From assembly GCF_037975245.1 (NCBI RefSeq), contig NC_092567.1, positions 25,643,376-25,707,375 of the forward strand: a stretch of DNA of 64,000 nucleotides, read 5' to 3'. The position numbers were made by a program, and so were the translations under genes. Shown here piece by piece: positions 30,301 to 41,925 of the stretch. The stretch is from Apostichopus japonicus. Taxonomy: Eukaryota > Echinodermata > Holothuroidea > Aspidochirotida > Stichopodidae. Each line of letters begins with the position of its first letter. Position 1 is the first letter of the stretch. The notes beneath the pieces were generated by a model. The model saw only the letters and a program-made list of their open reading frames with translations. It had not been told where the DNA came from and ran no database searches.

Positions 30301-33300
30301 CTTACCATCTCGGTAGAAACAGATGTTAGTTCTACTTGATCTGAATATTCAGTAGTGGTATCAGACGATGTCATCACAGTGTCCTCTTTGGAGGTTGCAT
30401 CCAAGTATTCGGTTATTGTAGTAATGTCAGTAACAACGGTTGAGTACGCTGAAATCATTGTTGAATATTCATTAGTTGTTTCACCATCTTGAATGCTATC
30501 TGATATGGCCTCTTCAAATGTCGTTGGAGCTTCTGTTGAATATTCATTAGTTGTTTCACCATCTTGAATGCTATCTGATGTGACTTCTTCAAATGTTGTA
30601 GGAGCTTCTGTTGAATATTCATTAGTTGTTTCATCATCTTGAATCCTATCTGATGTGACTTCTTGAAACGTCGAAGGAGCTTCTGTTGAATATTCATAAG
30701 TTGTTTCATCATCTTGAATGCTATCTGATGTGACTTCTTGAAACGTCGAAGGAGCTTCTGTTGAATATTCATAAGTTGTTTCACCATCTTGAATGCTATC
30801 TGATGTGACTTCTTCAATCGTCGTAGGAGCTTCTGTTGAATATGCATGAGTTGTTTCAACATCTTGATTGCTATCTGATGTGACTTCTTCAATCGTCGTA
30901 GGAGCTTCTGTTGAATATTCATAAGTTGTTTCACCATCTTGATTGCTATCTGATGTGACTTCTTCAAACGTCGTAGGAGCTTCTGATGTTTGTTCCGTTG
31001 TTGTCGCCTCTGACATGTCATTGGTGAGATATGTCTGTAAATCGGTTGATGTTATGTCGTTCGTAGAAGTACTCTCCATTAACATTGTAAATAATTCAGT
31101 AGATGATGTATATTCATTGGTCCCTTCGGTGGCTGTCGCTATATTTGTTGGGCCTAACGTTTCCTTTGTCTGTCCATCATATGTCGAAGCCGTGGTTGCA
31201 TTACCTGGTAGTGTCGTTAGGGTTACTGTCGAGGGCGCTGTTTCAATTGTTTCAATTTGCGTAGTAACGGTAGTTGTCTCACCTGGCATAGAAAGAGAGA
31301 AAAAGGGAACGAAACGATTAATAGTTGCAAAAAATGATAATGTAAGGGTGGTTATGTGTTCGACGGAAAGTATATAATAATTCTTCTTTGAAAATATCTA
31401 TTGCATTAAATACATCGACAATGCTAATACATCATCTATGCCTAAAGGCTAACCCTTACAAGGCCTATACCCTTGGTTGTTACTGTCGTTTGACTGGTTC
31501 GCTTAATAACCAAAAATGTGCATCATTTCGAGAAAAAAAGACAATTATAATATTTTCAATCCATCATAATGAATAAATTTCATTTTGAAATGTACTTTTA
31601 GATAAAACACGTAAGTTTGATTTAAACAACGGCTTAAATTGTTAACACGTATTTGCGATTTTACTACATTTCACATACCGTATAACAAACATGCAAAAAT
31701 ATACAATATTTATATTATATTATTCCTATTTTTGCTACAAAATATTGATTTTTTTTAATATTATATACAGGCACACCTTTTTGACAGGCCATTCGATTAA
31801 ACAATCCACAATCTGCAAACAGCTGCTGACACAATTATTAGATGCAGAGGCTTGGGAGGTCAATGTACATTGTGATGGAAACTTATATTAGAGCAGCACG
31901 CAGACAGCGATGTATCGAACGAGATGCCTGTATATATCATATAATACTATGCTGATCATACCGTATATACTACCGTATCATACATTATGTGAGCGGTATT
32001 AGTGTATGATTACAAAAGGGAGAAGCTAAAGCTAAATTCAAACCTCAGGTGGTCATAGGCGTAGGAGCTCAATTTGGTTTGGGGGCTGTAACGACTTGCC
32101 CGAAAAATATAACCAATTTTTTTTGCGCGCTCGGCGCGCGTCCAACTACTTAATGCGCATATCATATAGGTATGCATCGGGTATTACATTGCATGCCAAT
32201 AACATACAATCATTTGCCGTGTTATTACCCTTCCTTATTGGTTATAATTATTGGAGAAGTCGTTACAATAATAATAATAATAATTACAGTTTAACCATTG
32301 AAAAACATATTGCAAATTATTTTTCTTTCAGTAGGTGCCCGAAAAATTCTCAGCATATTGCCCGAATTTTAACCAAAATGTTTGTTTGGGGGGCGACAGC
32401 CCCCCCCCCCCCAGACCCCGCCTCCTACGCATATGCAGATGTTAACCAATCAGTCAGTTGGGACAATTTCCTAATGCTAATACCTCTCTAAACTGGACAC
32501 CAATACCATGCTCTCAAAGCACTGGTATTGACAGTACAAACAGTTCCTTACCTTCAACTGATACTAATGCTAATACCTCTCTACACTGTACATCAGTACC
32601 ATGCTCTTAAAGCACTGGTACTGGCAGTACAAACAGTTCCAAACCTTGATCTGATAGAAACAAGTTATTCCTACTGCTCGTACTGACAATATGAGTGCTC
32701 TGAAGTGATAACTACTACAGTATAGAAAAAATTGTCCCAACTGGGTGGACCAACATAAGTTTCAAGAATAACATTTTTCTATAAAAATGAAAATGATATA
32801 AGCTATGAATTGTTCTAAAAACCCAATATTTCTTATGGCACTGTATCAAGCTCAAAAGTATACGGCAATAGTTTAGTTCCTCAAACTACACTATGGTATA
32901 GTTATTAAATCGGACTAAAATTCGGGAAATCTCAAGCCTTTGTAAGCCCAATCCCCCCCCCCCCCCAAAAAAAAGATGAAAAGAAAGAAGAAAAATGTTT
33001 GGAACACTACAGAATTTTTTTTGTTTTTGTTTTAAGCTTAAGCTCTCATGTAAAAAATCAAAATGACGTCATATGAATCTATCGTGACGTCATGAACATA
33101 AGCACAGACGGTGTGTCCACACGAGGACATGCAACTGTTAAAATTCATCCGAAACCAGACAAAATATGACAATTGTAGCCTCGAGGTAACATTGAAAAGA
33201 GTTAAATTATTGATGTTGGTCTGTACGCTTATAGGAATTCTTGTACTACGTTGCTGTAACAATGTTATTGTTCACCCTGTCAGCTGCTGTCGATATTTGC

Positions 33301-36300
33301 TTCGAAAGTGAATCTTTTTGTCATTTTTTTAATTCTTACATAAATGCCAACAACTTGAGTAGTATCTAAATAAAACAGATGTGTGCCTACGCAGTTTGAT
33401 AAAATATTCGAAATTTGACGAAACGTTCCTCATAGAACTCAACTAACGTGAATTCTATTTTCCAAAAATTACCAACCCAGATTTATGTTTGTTTTATATT
33501 TGTCGCCAATTAAATGTTAATAAGTATAATTTGGGACTGAAGTATTGTCGTCAAGGACGTTCCAATATATAAGTATATAAATGACACATATAGAGCAAAA
33601 TGGAACTTTTATTTTGATAATGTTTATCATTTTCTTGCAATGAAACTTGGTCAGTTAATTCAAACAAATTTTCGTATATTTCCCACTGTGCTTTTACATA
33701 TTCATATAGGCCTACCATTACACGCTATTTCATCCTGCTTTAATTTACATGATTGGCATGGGTCATGGGGAAGGGTGTTGGGTTGGTGGGCGTATAACTG
33801 GTCTAATTGTTTTTTTTAAAAAAAACAGTTTTATGGAATATTACGACTCCGTTACATGACAACTAAGCGAAATGTAACATACCAATAAAATCACAACAGA
33901 GTAATTAAAAAATTCGGAGACAAACGAATCGAAAAATTGGAGCAAAATTAACAAAATCAAAACAGAAGCAAAACATGATAATCTGCATAACGTCGGTGGT
34001 GAACACGCACTGAATTCCCTAACAAATTTGTCTTCTATAGGTCACACATATTATAAGAGGATTGAGCCGCCATTATCAATATTGTTATGTTCTTTTTATT
34101 ATTCTTTTGATACAATCTTATTGACATAAAACGAGCTCCATCCCAACCTACATTTCTGCGTTAATAAGATCACCCAGTTATTTGGCATGCATACTGTTTG
34201 CGCAACAATGTAGTGAGAGTTGTTTTTTATATTATCTTGCATCTACAGTATATGTGTATATGATTAAAGGTCATATATTATGCCTTTATGAAATTAAATA
34301 CAATTTCTCATCCATGTGGATGAACTACTGGAGAAGAATGATGGCAGTTCGTATCTCAAGGGAGACCAATGGCAATGGATGATATATAATTGGTATTTGA
34401 AACTTTAATTTTCTTAAAAGCTAGCAGGATTTTTTTCTTCCGTTTTTCCCATTCATTTTGTAAGAACTTTGATTTGGATGAATATGTTTGGTACAATGTT
34501 GAACAACAGAAGTGTATATTTATCTAGCGGAAATCCTCGTCAGAAATATTGACCCCTTTGATACCAGGATAATCTGGTTAAAATATTCAAATATTTAGTT
34601 AAAACACTTTAAATAACGAATCAATTTTGATTGTATTTTCGCATTACCATATGCCACAAGTTAATGTAAATCATAATAGATCTGGTGGATTCAAAACAAC
34701 GACACAAAAGAGAATAAAAAAAAACAAAGAAATTAATTCTACTGTTCATGAATGATATATAATACTATCCAAACTCAGTCAGTTGGGATAGTTTTCTAAT
34801 GCTAATACCTCTCGAAACTGCCCCCCCCCCCCTTTCATATCATGCTTCGAAGCGCTTGTACTAACAGTACAAACAGTTCTTAACCTTCATCTGATTCTAA
34901 TGCTAATATCCACTCTATACTGTCCTCCCATATCATGCTTCAAAGCACTCATAGTGACAGTACAAACAGTTCCTAACATTTATCTGATTCTAATGCTAAT
35001 ACCACTCTATACTGTCCTCCCATATCATACTTCAAAGCACTCATACTGACAGAACAAACAGTGTCTAACCTTTATCTGATAGAAACATGGTATTTCATAC
35101 TACCCATACTGACACTACGAGTGCTCTGAAGCGGGACATGACAGTGCAGTATAGAAAACAAAAATCTTATGACCAGTTAGTTCCGTAATATACGTAACAC
35201 TTTTTAAATGGGTTAATACCAAATTACTCGAAGGGTAGAGATAATGTGAGTCAACAAGTAAAGAAATAACAGCATAAACAAACAAATAAGAACAGCATTC
35301 ACATTGGCTTTATTCGATTGATTTCAATCAATCAATTGAGCCATATCCCATTACGAAGTGATAATGTTGAAACATAATAGCGAAATTATTAATGAGGTAG
35401 GTATTAAATCACTGAGCGTAGAACATACAGTGGAAAGACAATATGATTCAGAAGACTTTTAAGAAACTTTAACAAACAAACTTGTGGAATAGACGTCCCC
35501 GAGAGCAAGGAAAACAGGCAAAATAAAACAAAAGGTTGGCTTAAGAACTGGCAAACAAAATAAGTAAAGGACACCCCACCCCGCCCACCCTCACACCCCA
35601 CCCAACCCTCCCATACCTTACTTTCTCGCTGAACTATATCGATGGATTATATGTCACTGATCAATTCTTATCTGACGTGTACGAGCTTTTGTTTCACTAA
35701 TTAGAGTGAAGAAGGGTTCCAAACTTACTCTTGAGACAAGTAACTATGGTGAATGCATATAATAATAGTAATAATAATAATAATAATATGCAACTTATAT
35801 AGCGCAATATGCAAAGGCTTCAAAGCGTTTTACAAAACACTGGTATGCATCTATGATACCCAAAGAGGCATATAAGACAGCATATTCCCGCCATCTTACC
35901 CCTCCCCCTCCCGCCCCCCCCCACCTCTTTATACACATCGCCTCTCCTCTGATTATTGAACGATGCATATACAGGTACAAACAGAACATAGGAAGTTGAA
36001 GTTGATATGTCGCTGCCTGGAAGTGTTGATAGTAGTACCTTGATTTCATTGACCACCCCTTTCGCCCTAATCCTATATGCCTATTGGATATTCCGACATT
36101 GGAAACCACACTTCCATTTTTGCATTTTACTTTTGATACAAAACTGTACCTCGTAAAATGCAAGAATTGGATGGAAATTTACTCTTGATGATCAATCAAT
36201 CTATGTTTTAAAGTGTATAAGATTCCTGTCTATTTTTTGTTGCTTTGTTTTCATATTTGCATTTCTGATTACAATGTGGAATTTGTAGAAAAGCCATCAC

Positions 36301-38019
36301 AGATGCATGAAGATATCCGCAATAAATCTCTCAATGAGAACGGTTTTACTAGGCTTGTATACTGTTTTCTTCAACGACACACAAGATTACCATTTAAACA
36401 AAACTCCAACAATGTCGTTGAAATTAAGGCTTTCTAGTGATTTTGAGAATTAAATTATGCAATAACCCTTCTCATTAAAATTCATTAATTGCTCTATTAT
36501 TAATATTCACCTTCTGAAAAGAATCTTAGTTCTTGGTCTTCTTTTTGTTACCTTCAAATTTTATTTTGATGAACCGAGTCAGTACTTTTCAAAAACGTGT
36601 TGATCACAAAAAAAAATTGGCTGTATGATCCACACATTAACACGGCGTGCTTTATAGTGGGTGTTTTGATGAAGATTTATCAGCACGCGTTTAACTAACG
36701 GAGAATATGTCATTTCTTTGGTATTATCAGCTTAAAGTTATGAATAATTTAAGATGTGTTGTACTGCAACACAATCATTCAAGATGTGTTCTTGCTATAA
36801 AACAATTGAGCAAGAATTAAACGTACGATTGAGATGGGTTAATCCATATTCAATGACAATCATATTCATTTCCTTTAACATATATACAACGGTCTCTGCA
36901 CGTGACTTAGAAACCTGAAGTTACATTTCATTTTCATCCGTCTGATATTTATTTTTAGTCGTTCTATATATTTCGATCGAATACAAATCTGGACCAGCCT
37001 TGACTAGGAAGCTAAAATGGAGCCGTCATATACAATTTATAAGATATATTTTCTGGGGCACATAACCAGCTGAACAAATAATATAGAAATATTGCTCTTT
37101 GATTAGCATAAGAGTGATGTTCATTTCGGTCTCTGCTCATTTCATCAGACTGGAATGTAAATGAGGGGAATATGTAATAAAAGTTTGAGAAAAGCGCGGA
37201 ATACAGCTAGCTCCTTATATTATTAAGACCTTGTCCTGCATAAAAACTTGAATTTTTGAACAGGATGTAACCTATATTCATACATTTCTTCGCTCTAGGA
37301 CATTTTCTGTATATTTAGTCGTCAATTTTAGTAAAACAACCTACAAAGGATTTAAGTCTGACTTTAGGTAGACGTTTGTTCTTTGACTGTTGTAGTCGAA
37401 GAAGAAAGAAAATTTCTGAGTTTTATTATATTCACCCTTAACAATATATTAAATCTGTGGAATGTTCCTCATAAGGTTAAATTCATGATGACGTCAGCTC
37501 CTCAGTAGAGGCCTAATTGTTGGTGCGTATCCATTGTTTTATAAGTTGCAATAGTCATAGTATATTTTTCTTAATTAGCAAATACCAATAATAAATGGTT
37601 CTATTTGATTCTAAAAATATTTACACTTATAGTAGAATCGTTTTTGTTATTCACTAAAAATCACAATTAGAAGATAATCTCCAATTGGTTTTTACTTAAT
37701 TAGTTGATATAAAACGTAACTTTACAATAGCAGGATTGACTCCATTGATATGTGGATTTCAGTTAAGAATAAATTGAACAATTTCGTCTAAAAGAAAACC
37801 GCTTTAAGGCAAACCATCAAGGTTAAATAACTCAAGGACCTGGTTTTGCTTTTGACATATCTTACCACACGTCACGTATCTTTTACCACAAATGCTTAAC
37901 TTTCTTTACAAATATTGGCAAATCACAGACGTCACTTCGCAACAGAGTCTTTAACGTGACTAAAAACATATATTAAAATATAAAAATAATGGCTGGGAGC
38001 AATGTACTTTAATGTAAAT

Positions 38020-38066
<47 letters not shown>

Positions 38067-38912
38067 GTATATATATATATATTTTATATATATATATATA
38101 TATTTATATATAATTACATATATGTATATATTTGTATTTATATATATACATATATATATGTATATATATATATGTGTATATATATATTTATATATATATA
38201 TATATGTATTATATATAAATATTTATATAAATATATATATATATATATATTTATATAATTTATATATATATATATTTATTTATTTATATACATTAGTAAT
38301 TATATAACAGCTGTTCAATAATAAAGATGAAACTAATCTCGAAATTGAATTGATCCAGATAAACTAACGCAAGTTTCTCTTTGTTTAATAACTTTTGTAT
38401 ATATTTAGTATAAACCATGATTATGTACAACCCAGTCAACTATACCACTTACCTCATGGCCTAACTAAGCATGTGGACACCTGTAACATGTGTAACAAGG
38501 GGTTTTGTTTTCCTTAACAAGATAGCCTAAATTGTTCATCTTGTTAAGAAATAATTTACTGATCCTTAAAACAGGATACCTTGTTTTTATTTGCAAATTC
38601 CAAGGACAAACGTATAAGTTATTTCATCATTTTTATGTAAATTCTAATATAATTAAGATTCCGATCTACGTCAACGATGTAACTTAATAAAGAGGTGTCG
38701 ACCAAAGTTCGCGTGGTTCCCATTTCCGAAGTGATATAGTAACTTTTTCGAACATCATGAAATGATATTACATTTGTTCAACTTTTTTTCAACGACGAAT
38801 AGATAGATAGATAGAAAAATATCTCACCACTGATTTCCTTGATAAACAAGATGGCGGCTACGCATATCAAGACAGTTAGTCGTGTTAGGTGAAACGGGGG
38901 ATGTGACGTCAT
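17827..38912 (-). CDS. KIAA1549-like: KIAA1549-family (UPF0606/DUF3827) mucin-like single-pass membrane protein, 14 exons
   Basis: Exons in transcript order: 38912-38828, 31282-29679, 29386-29234, 25662-25204, 24811-24659, 23903-23736, 23031-22813, 22111-21983, 21857-21750, 21435-21409, 21101-21055, 19759-19672, 18950-18816, 18390-17827. Total 3939 nt, 1312 aa, all phases consistent. Order: signal peptide (1-29); Thr/Ser-rich stalk with seven 25-residue repeats (about 125-301); two duplicated SEA-like modules ending LGYE and LGYQ, with polybasic RRKR (534-537) and KRKRR (683-687); TM helix (836-860); CLCKTDKK at the membrane; basic and Gln-rich cytoplasmic tail; FLDDAF near 1150. The LGY-VLTV join, TM-CKTDK and LDDAF features match my memory of vertebrate KIAA1549; no search was run. 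Function is poorly known; a surface glycoprotein is inferred. A possible alternative exon lies at 20233-20270. Confidence 0.8.
18816..18950 (-). CDS. KIAA1549-like: KIAA1549-like exon 13 (open in two frames)
   Basis: Acceptor TTATGATATGCAG, donor CCACA|GTAAGA, 135 nt, phase 0-0 in the main model ([14 protein letters not shown]...). A second frame is open until a TAA 12 bases before the donor and gives an acidic Ser-rich tail ([19 protein letters not shown]). Confidence 0.75.
19672..19759 (-). CDS. KIAA1549-like: KIAA1549-like exon 12
   Basis: A long pyrimidine tract precedes the acceptor GGTTAG. 88 nt, phase 2 to 0, encoding a very basic stretch ([16 protein letters not shown]) that may act as a nuclear-localisation-like or membrane-proximal basic region. 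Donor GAG|GTATAT. Confidence 0.7.
20233..20270 (-). CDS. possible alternative 38-nt exon of the KIAA1549-like gene
   Basis: Acceptor TTGTCTTTTCGCTAAACAG and donor TTTG|GTAAAA flank 38 nt that read [13 protein letters not shown] when joined to exon 11. Including it together with exon 12 breaks the frame. Replacing exon 12 with it keeps an open frame into exon 13, where it reads the acidic tail and stops. It could also be chance. Confidence 0.35.
21055..21101 (-). CDS. KIAA1549-like: KIAA1549-like exon 11
   Basis: 47 nt, acceptor CTTTTAATCAG, donor GATAA|GTAAGT, phase 0 to 2. Reads [19 protein letters not shown] recalls a conserved patch of the family tail. Confidence 0.75.
21409..21435 (-). 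CDS. KIAA1549-like: KIAA1549-like exon 10 (27-nt microexon)
   Basis: TTTTTTGTCAG|27 nt|GTAAATAC, encoding SEKSGFQQQ in phase 0-0. Skipping it would keep the frame, so it could be optionally spliced. Confidence 0.65.
21750..21857 (-). CDS. KIAA1549-like: KIAA1549-like exon 9
   Basis: 108 nt, phase 0-0, acceptor CTTGATTAACAG, donor AAG|GTAAAG. Encodes a charged, Gln-rich probable helix ([19 protein letters not shown]). Confidence 0.8.
21983..22111 (-). CDS. KIAA1549-like: KIAA1549-like exon 8
   Basis: 129 nt, phase 0-0, acceptor CCTTGGCAACAG, donor GAA|GTAAGA. Encodes a polar linker with [15 protein letters not shown]. Confidence 0.8.
22684..22809. repeat. compound (AAT)/(AAC)/(GAC)/(GAT) trinucleotide tract
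   Basis: Runs of AAT, AAC, GAC and GAT triplets pass into one another over 126 bp, directly beside the donor of the exon ending at 22813. Confidence 0.9.
22813..23031 (-). CDS. KIAA1549-like: KIAA1549-like exon 7
   Basis: 219 nt, phase 0-0, acceptor TGATTTGTTACAG, donor GAG|GTGATT. Encodes juxtamembrane cytoplasmic sequence with a basic cluster ([14 protein letters not shown]) and an acidic end (IDSSSEE). Confidence 0.8.
23736..23903 (-). CDS. KIAA1549-like: KIAA1549-like exon 6 (transmembrane)
   Basis: 168 nt, phase 0-0, acceptor CTTTTTATCTTCAG; the donor ATG|GTTCGT is weak and the least certain splice site in the model. Encodes VKEPGVTLF and a single TM helix (LWIIIV...LLLYCLC) followed by [11 protein letters not shown], the cytoplasmic stop-transfer. 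Confidence 0.82.
24659..24811 (-). CDS. KIAA1549-like: KIAA1549-like exon 5 (second SEA-like half)
   Basis: 153 nt, phase 0-0, acceptor CGATACCTACAG, donor CAG|GTGAAA. Reads [20 protein letters not shown] and ends FMTTVLGYQ. It has the same length, phase and layout as exon 3, from which it differs by divergence after duplication. Confidence 0.85.
25204..25662 (-). CDS. KIAA1549-like: KIAA1549-like exon 4
   Basis: 459 nt, phase 0-0, acceptor CTATTTTACCATAG, donor AAT|GTTAGT. Begins [14 protein letters not shown], which continues LGYE in the family manner. Then comes the first half of module 2 ([25 protein letters not shown]), the polybasic SSKRKRRDD, a charged insert of about 60 residues and a second basic site GRHRRQ. 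Confidence 0.85.
26938..27205. repeat. 17-bp minisatellite, about 16 copies (intron 3)
   Basis: Units of CATCACAGAATCTATGA with substitutions (AACCTATGA, GTCTAGGA). Confidence 0.92.
29234..29386 (-). CDS. KIAA1549-like: KIAA1549-like exon 3 (first SEA-like half)
   Basis: 153 nt, phase 0-0, acceptor TTACGTCCACAG, donor GAG|GTTAGT. Reads [20 protein letters not shown] and ends LSAALGYE. Counterpart of exon 5. Confidence 0.85.
29679..31282 (-). CDS. KIAA1549-like: KIAA1549-like exon 2 (mucin stalk)
   Basis: 1604 nt, acceptor TTTCTATGCCAG, donor CAG|GTAAGC. Thr/Ser/Glu-rich throughout, as for heavily O-glycosylated stalks, with many N-X-T/S sites. It includes the 25-residue repeats, then a globular end ([26 protein letters not shown]) and the polybasic VRRKRFSRF. 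The ATG at 31289 lies inside the splice acceptor and is not the start. Confidence 0.88.
30460..30985 (-). repeat. seven 75-bp coding repeats
   Basis: The 25-residue unit carries the invariant parts EAP(T/S)T, EVTSD, QD and ETT, and Y-S-T. Repeats differ mainly by TI/TF and E/Q changes, suggesting recent unequal exchange. Confidence 0.93.
32054..32435. mobile_element. inverted-repeat element, family C (MITE-like)
   Basis: CATAGGCGTAGGAGC on the left and GCCTCCTACGCATATG on the right form inverted ends. Inside them, TGGGGGCTGT and GCCCGAAAAAT/GGTTA blocks also pair in inverted order. Holds an (AAT)n and a poly(C) run; no ORF. Superfamily unassigned. Confidence 0.65.
32455..32743. mobile_element. 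MITE family D, copy 1
   Basis: Exact 15-bp inverted ends CAGTTGGGACAATTT ... AAATTGTCCCAACTG. The interior has two direct units of about 100 bp (AATGCTAATACCTCTCTA ... CTGACAGTACAAACAGTTCC) and the right arm is an imperfect inverted version. No ORF and no obvious target duplication. Confidence 0.8.
34780..35178. mobile_element. MITE family D, copy 2
   Basis: Starts CAGTTGGGATAGTTTTC and follows copy 1, but has three internal direct units instead of two, a poly(C) run in the first, and a decayed right terminus. Confidence 0.72.
35757..35850. repeat. (TAA)n with TATATAGCGC / CAAAGCGTTTTACA dispersed repeat
   Basis: A TAA microsatellite runs into AACTTATATAGCGCAATATG and CTTCAAAGCGTTTTACAAAAC. 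I recall similar GCGC/AAAGCG-TTTACA repeats as common in many invertebrate genomes; copy number was not checked. Confidence 0.5.
38023..38300. repeat. TA-rich complex microsatellite
   Basis: About 280 bp made almost only of TA with TATTTATA and TATGTATA variants. Confidence 0.92.
38828..38912 (-). CDS. KIAA1549-like: KIAA1549-like exon 1 (signal peptide)
   Basis: ATG in context ATCAACATGA opens [20 protein letters not shown], a signal sequence, and ends in phase 1 at AGTG|GTGAGA, which matches the phase of the mucin exon 7.5 kb away. An acceptor TTTTCTTTGCAG just upstream (exon edge about 38989) suggests a further 5' UTR exon to the right. Confidence 0.75.
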
Positions 38913-41243
38913 GTTGATGCTTCGTTTACGTGCACCGTTAGGAACAGTGTATCATTAGAATAGCCGCGAGTTACATTCTCAGTATACAGCTGCAAAGAAA
39001 ATATATTTAAAATATGTCATTGTTTCTCCGTTTGTATCATTTCGGTGTTCTTATAAACTGACAGATTTTCTTGAACGTCAACATTTTAGCATATTATCTA
39101 ATCGTTTGTGTAGGTTTTACCCTTGTTTGCTTTGCTCAAATAGATCTTCTAAAATAAGGCAATAACAATTGGGAAAATATAGTAAAACCAATCAAAAACC
39201 GCACATTTAACTCAGATGCACTAGTCTCATCCGGTCTAAGTTGGGGCTCAGGATATTAAAGTATTAACAATCCAATTAAGATCGTCATGAAGATATGACA
39301 TATCCCCTTTAAGACTCTAATTCTTCCCATCGGAACAATAAAGTTGTCGGGTATAGCGATTCCTCTGGTCACGTGATCATAGTTTATGACTGTTTAAAAG
39401 AAAATCTCCATGTTTCGGAATAAGGTTTTTAGATAACACTAACGCAAATTTCGGCGATCATTCTTAACATTGAGAAATTTAAAATATTGCAGATATAATA
39501 TTGTTTATTCAGACCAAGAAACTAATGAAGTCAATATATTCTTACTTTAAAATCTATACCGCAATGGAAAGGTATATGACAAGTCCATCGAAATAAATAT
39601 ACCTTTGTGTGGTGATCATGATCAATGTTAGCAATGTTAGCAATGGGTATTCCTTTTATAACTATATAGATAAATATGTAACGATGATATTCTGATACTT
39701 AAGTTATTAGATATATATATATATATGCACTCAATATAATACAATATACTCACATGTACCTTGAGCCTCTCAAAACACAACACACAGTTAAGTCATATCC
39801 ATCCTTTTCACAGATCAACCACTTGAAACTTTTGGGAATAAACTTCACAAATTTTCACAAAAAAATTATAAATTAACGTAAAACCGACATAAATGATTCC
39901 CTTTTAATTAATTAGCGTTGTTGATTCGTTACATACTTTCAATTTGTGTATCCTCATGAACCATTTACTAATAACTGTTGCAAGACCGTGACGTCAGTTT
40001 TTTGGGTGTTTACCTGGTGCACCTGTTCTGTAATAAAACTGTTCGGTATTGTCTAAAAGGTGTTCTTTATTGATTTGGGAATTGATTTCGCCCACGAACA
40101 ATAGTTTAATTAACACAACCAGCATTGTTAATTACGTATGTAGGCATTATCACAAATAAATACCGCTCCTGTACGGTATATATACATATATATGTACATA
40201 TACATATATATGTAAATATACATATACATATATATGTACATATACCTATATACATGCGGAACACGGAAGCGAAATTTACAAACCAGAGGTGTTTGGTTTA
40301 AAATCGATATCACAAATTCTTTTGTCATAATTCGGAACAAATATGTGAACATACAATTATAACCTTGCGAAATAATATATTAATACCTATAGTTGCGTAC
40401 TTAAGCCAGCTTGGCATTCAGTTTCCGATGCAAACAAAACAACAACAACAGCAACATCAACAAAAACAATAAACAATCAACAAACAACATCAATATGTTA
40501 ATGTCATCGTATAGGCTTAGATCAAAGAAAACCGTAGATCAAACATTTTGATCAAACCTTCGACAGTTTAACAATCCTACAATGGAAATAGGGTTGGTAC
40601 ATATGGTTAGTCAGTTTTGATATCAAATATACCTTACGAATGTGGACACGTGACTCCATCACCTGACTTAATGTCAGCTTTATCGTGAATTTTCACGCGA
40701 CAGAACAGCGGTCATATGTCTCAAAGCTAATCCTACTCTTTATTGAACTGGTTTGTGATCATGTTACCAAGGCGACTGATCATAATTTAATCTCAGCCTC
40801 GATACAATATAACTGTGGTCATGTGACCAGGAACACAATCTGGCGTAACCTCAGCCCTAGTCTATTTATAAGTGAAAATAATTGTGATCGTGTATTCCTG
40901 TGAATTATGTTATATCAGCGACAATATTTTTACAATAGTATTATGATCACGTGGTCACACCGAAGTTCTATACAGGAGAATCTTGATTGTATTGTCATGC
41001 AAAACGGTGCATCAGAAACGAAAGAGGCTTTCTGAAATTTCCAACATATAATTTTTTTTTATCAAATTTATGTTTGAGTTTTTTTTTTTTTTGCGTTGAA
41101 TAAATTAGAAGGGGGAGAAGGAGAGGAGGACCCCCATCCTCCCTCCTTCCCCCACCCCCCCCCCCTCTTTGCATTCGCCACTGCTATGCCTTTGTTAGAA
41201 GTCACCTTTATGAAAGAATCACTTTCTCTTTGACTATACGTTG

Positions 41244-41320
<77 letters not shown>
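41244..41320. repeat. (TA)n microsatellite
   Basis: About 77 bp of pure TA. Confidence 0.95.
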
Positions 41321-41323
<3 letters not shown>

Positions 41324-41796
41324 ACCAAGGGGAATTACTTCGTCAATGCCTAAGCATAATTAAGTACAGTGACATCATTTGTTCAGGAGTCATCAGATGA
41401 AACTAGGCCACCATCTGATCTAACTGAACATCATTTAAGTGTGCAGAACGACGGGTTTCATTTTGGTGGAGAGGCAGGCCTCTTATAAAACAGAATATTA
41501 GTAAGTTCAACAGGGTGTGCAGAAATCAAATCATATTATTTGAGTAGTTTTATTAAATTTACATGGATATGACCTTTCCATTTTCGACTCAAACACAATT
41601 GATGATTCGTAGAAGTGTCAAATTGAGCCCACAAATAAAATAAATAAATAAACGAAGGGAGGGATGGATGGAAAAAAAGAAAATGAAACTGCGAACGAGA
41701 GGACGCGAACAGAATATTAACATTAAGTAACGTGAGAACAATAAAGTCAATATTACTCACCATAGGTTTCTTAAAAAAGTACAAGGTAAAATAGTG

Positions 41797-41925
<129 letters not shown>

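Larger units (their letters stand above)
31283..38827. other. 7.5-kb first intron of the KIAA1549-like gene
   Basis: Contains several inverted-repeat elements, poly(C) runs (32399, 32946, 34820), a (TAA)n tract near 35765 and a TA-rich block at about 38020-38300. I see no convincing nested gene. Confidence 0.6.

Noticed and set aside
30455-31021. 188-codon Lys/Gln-rich minus ORF
   Set aside because: Off-frame reading of the 75-bp mucin repeats; the main frame is part of a phase-consistent 14-exon gene.
31283-31289. ATG at 31289 as start of the mucin-like protein
   Set aside because: It lies inside the TTTCTATGCCAG splice acceptor; a signal-peptide exon at 38828-38912 joins in the right phase.
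38002-38307. Tyr/Ile-rich ORFs here and at 9261, 41068, 41794 and 43728
   Set aside because: All are translations of TA microsatellites.
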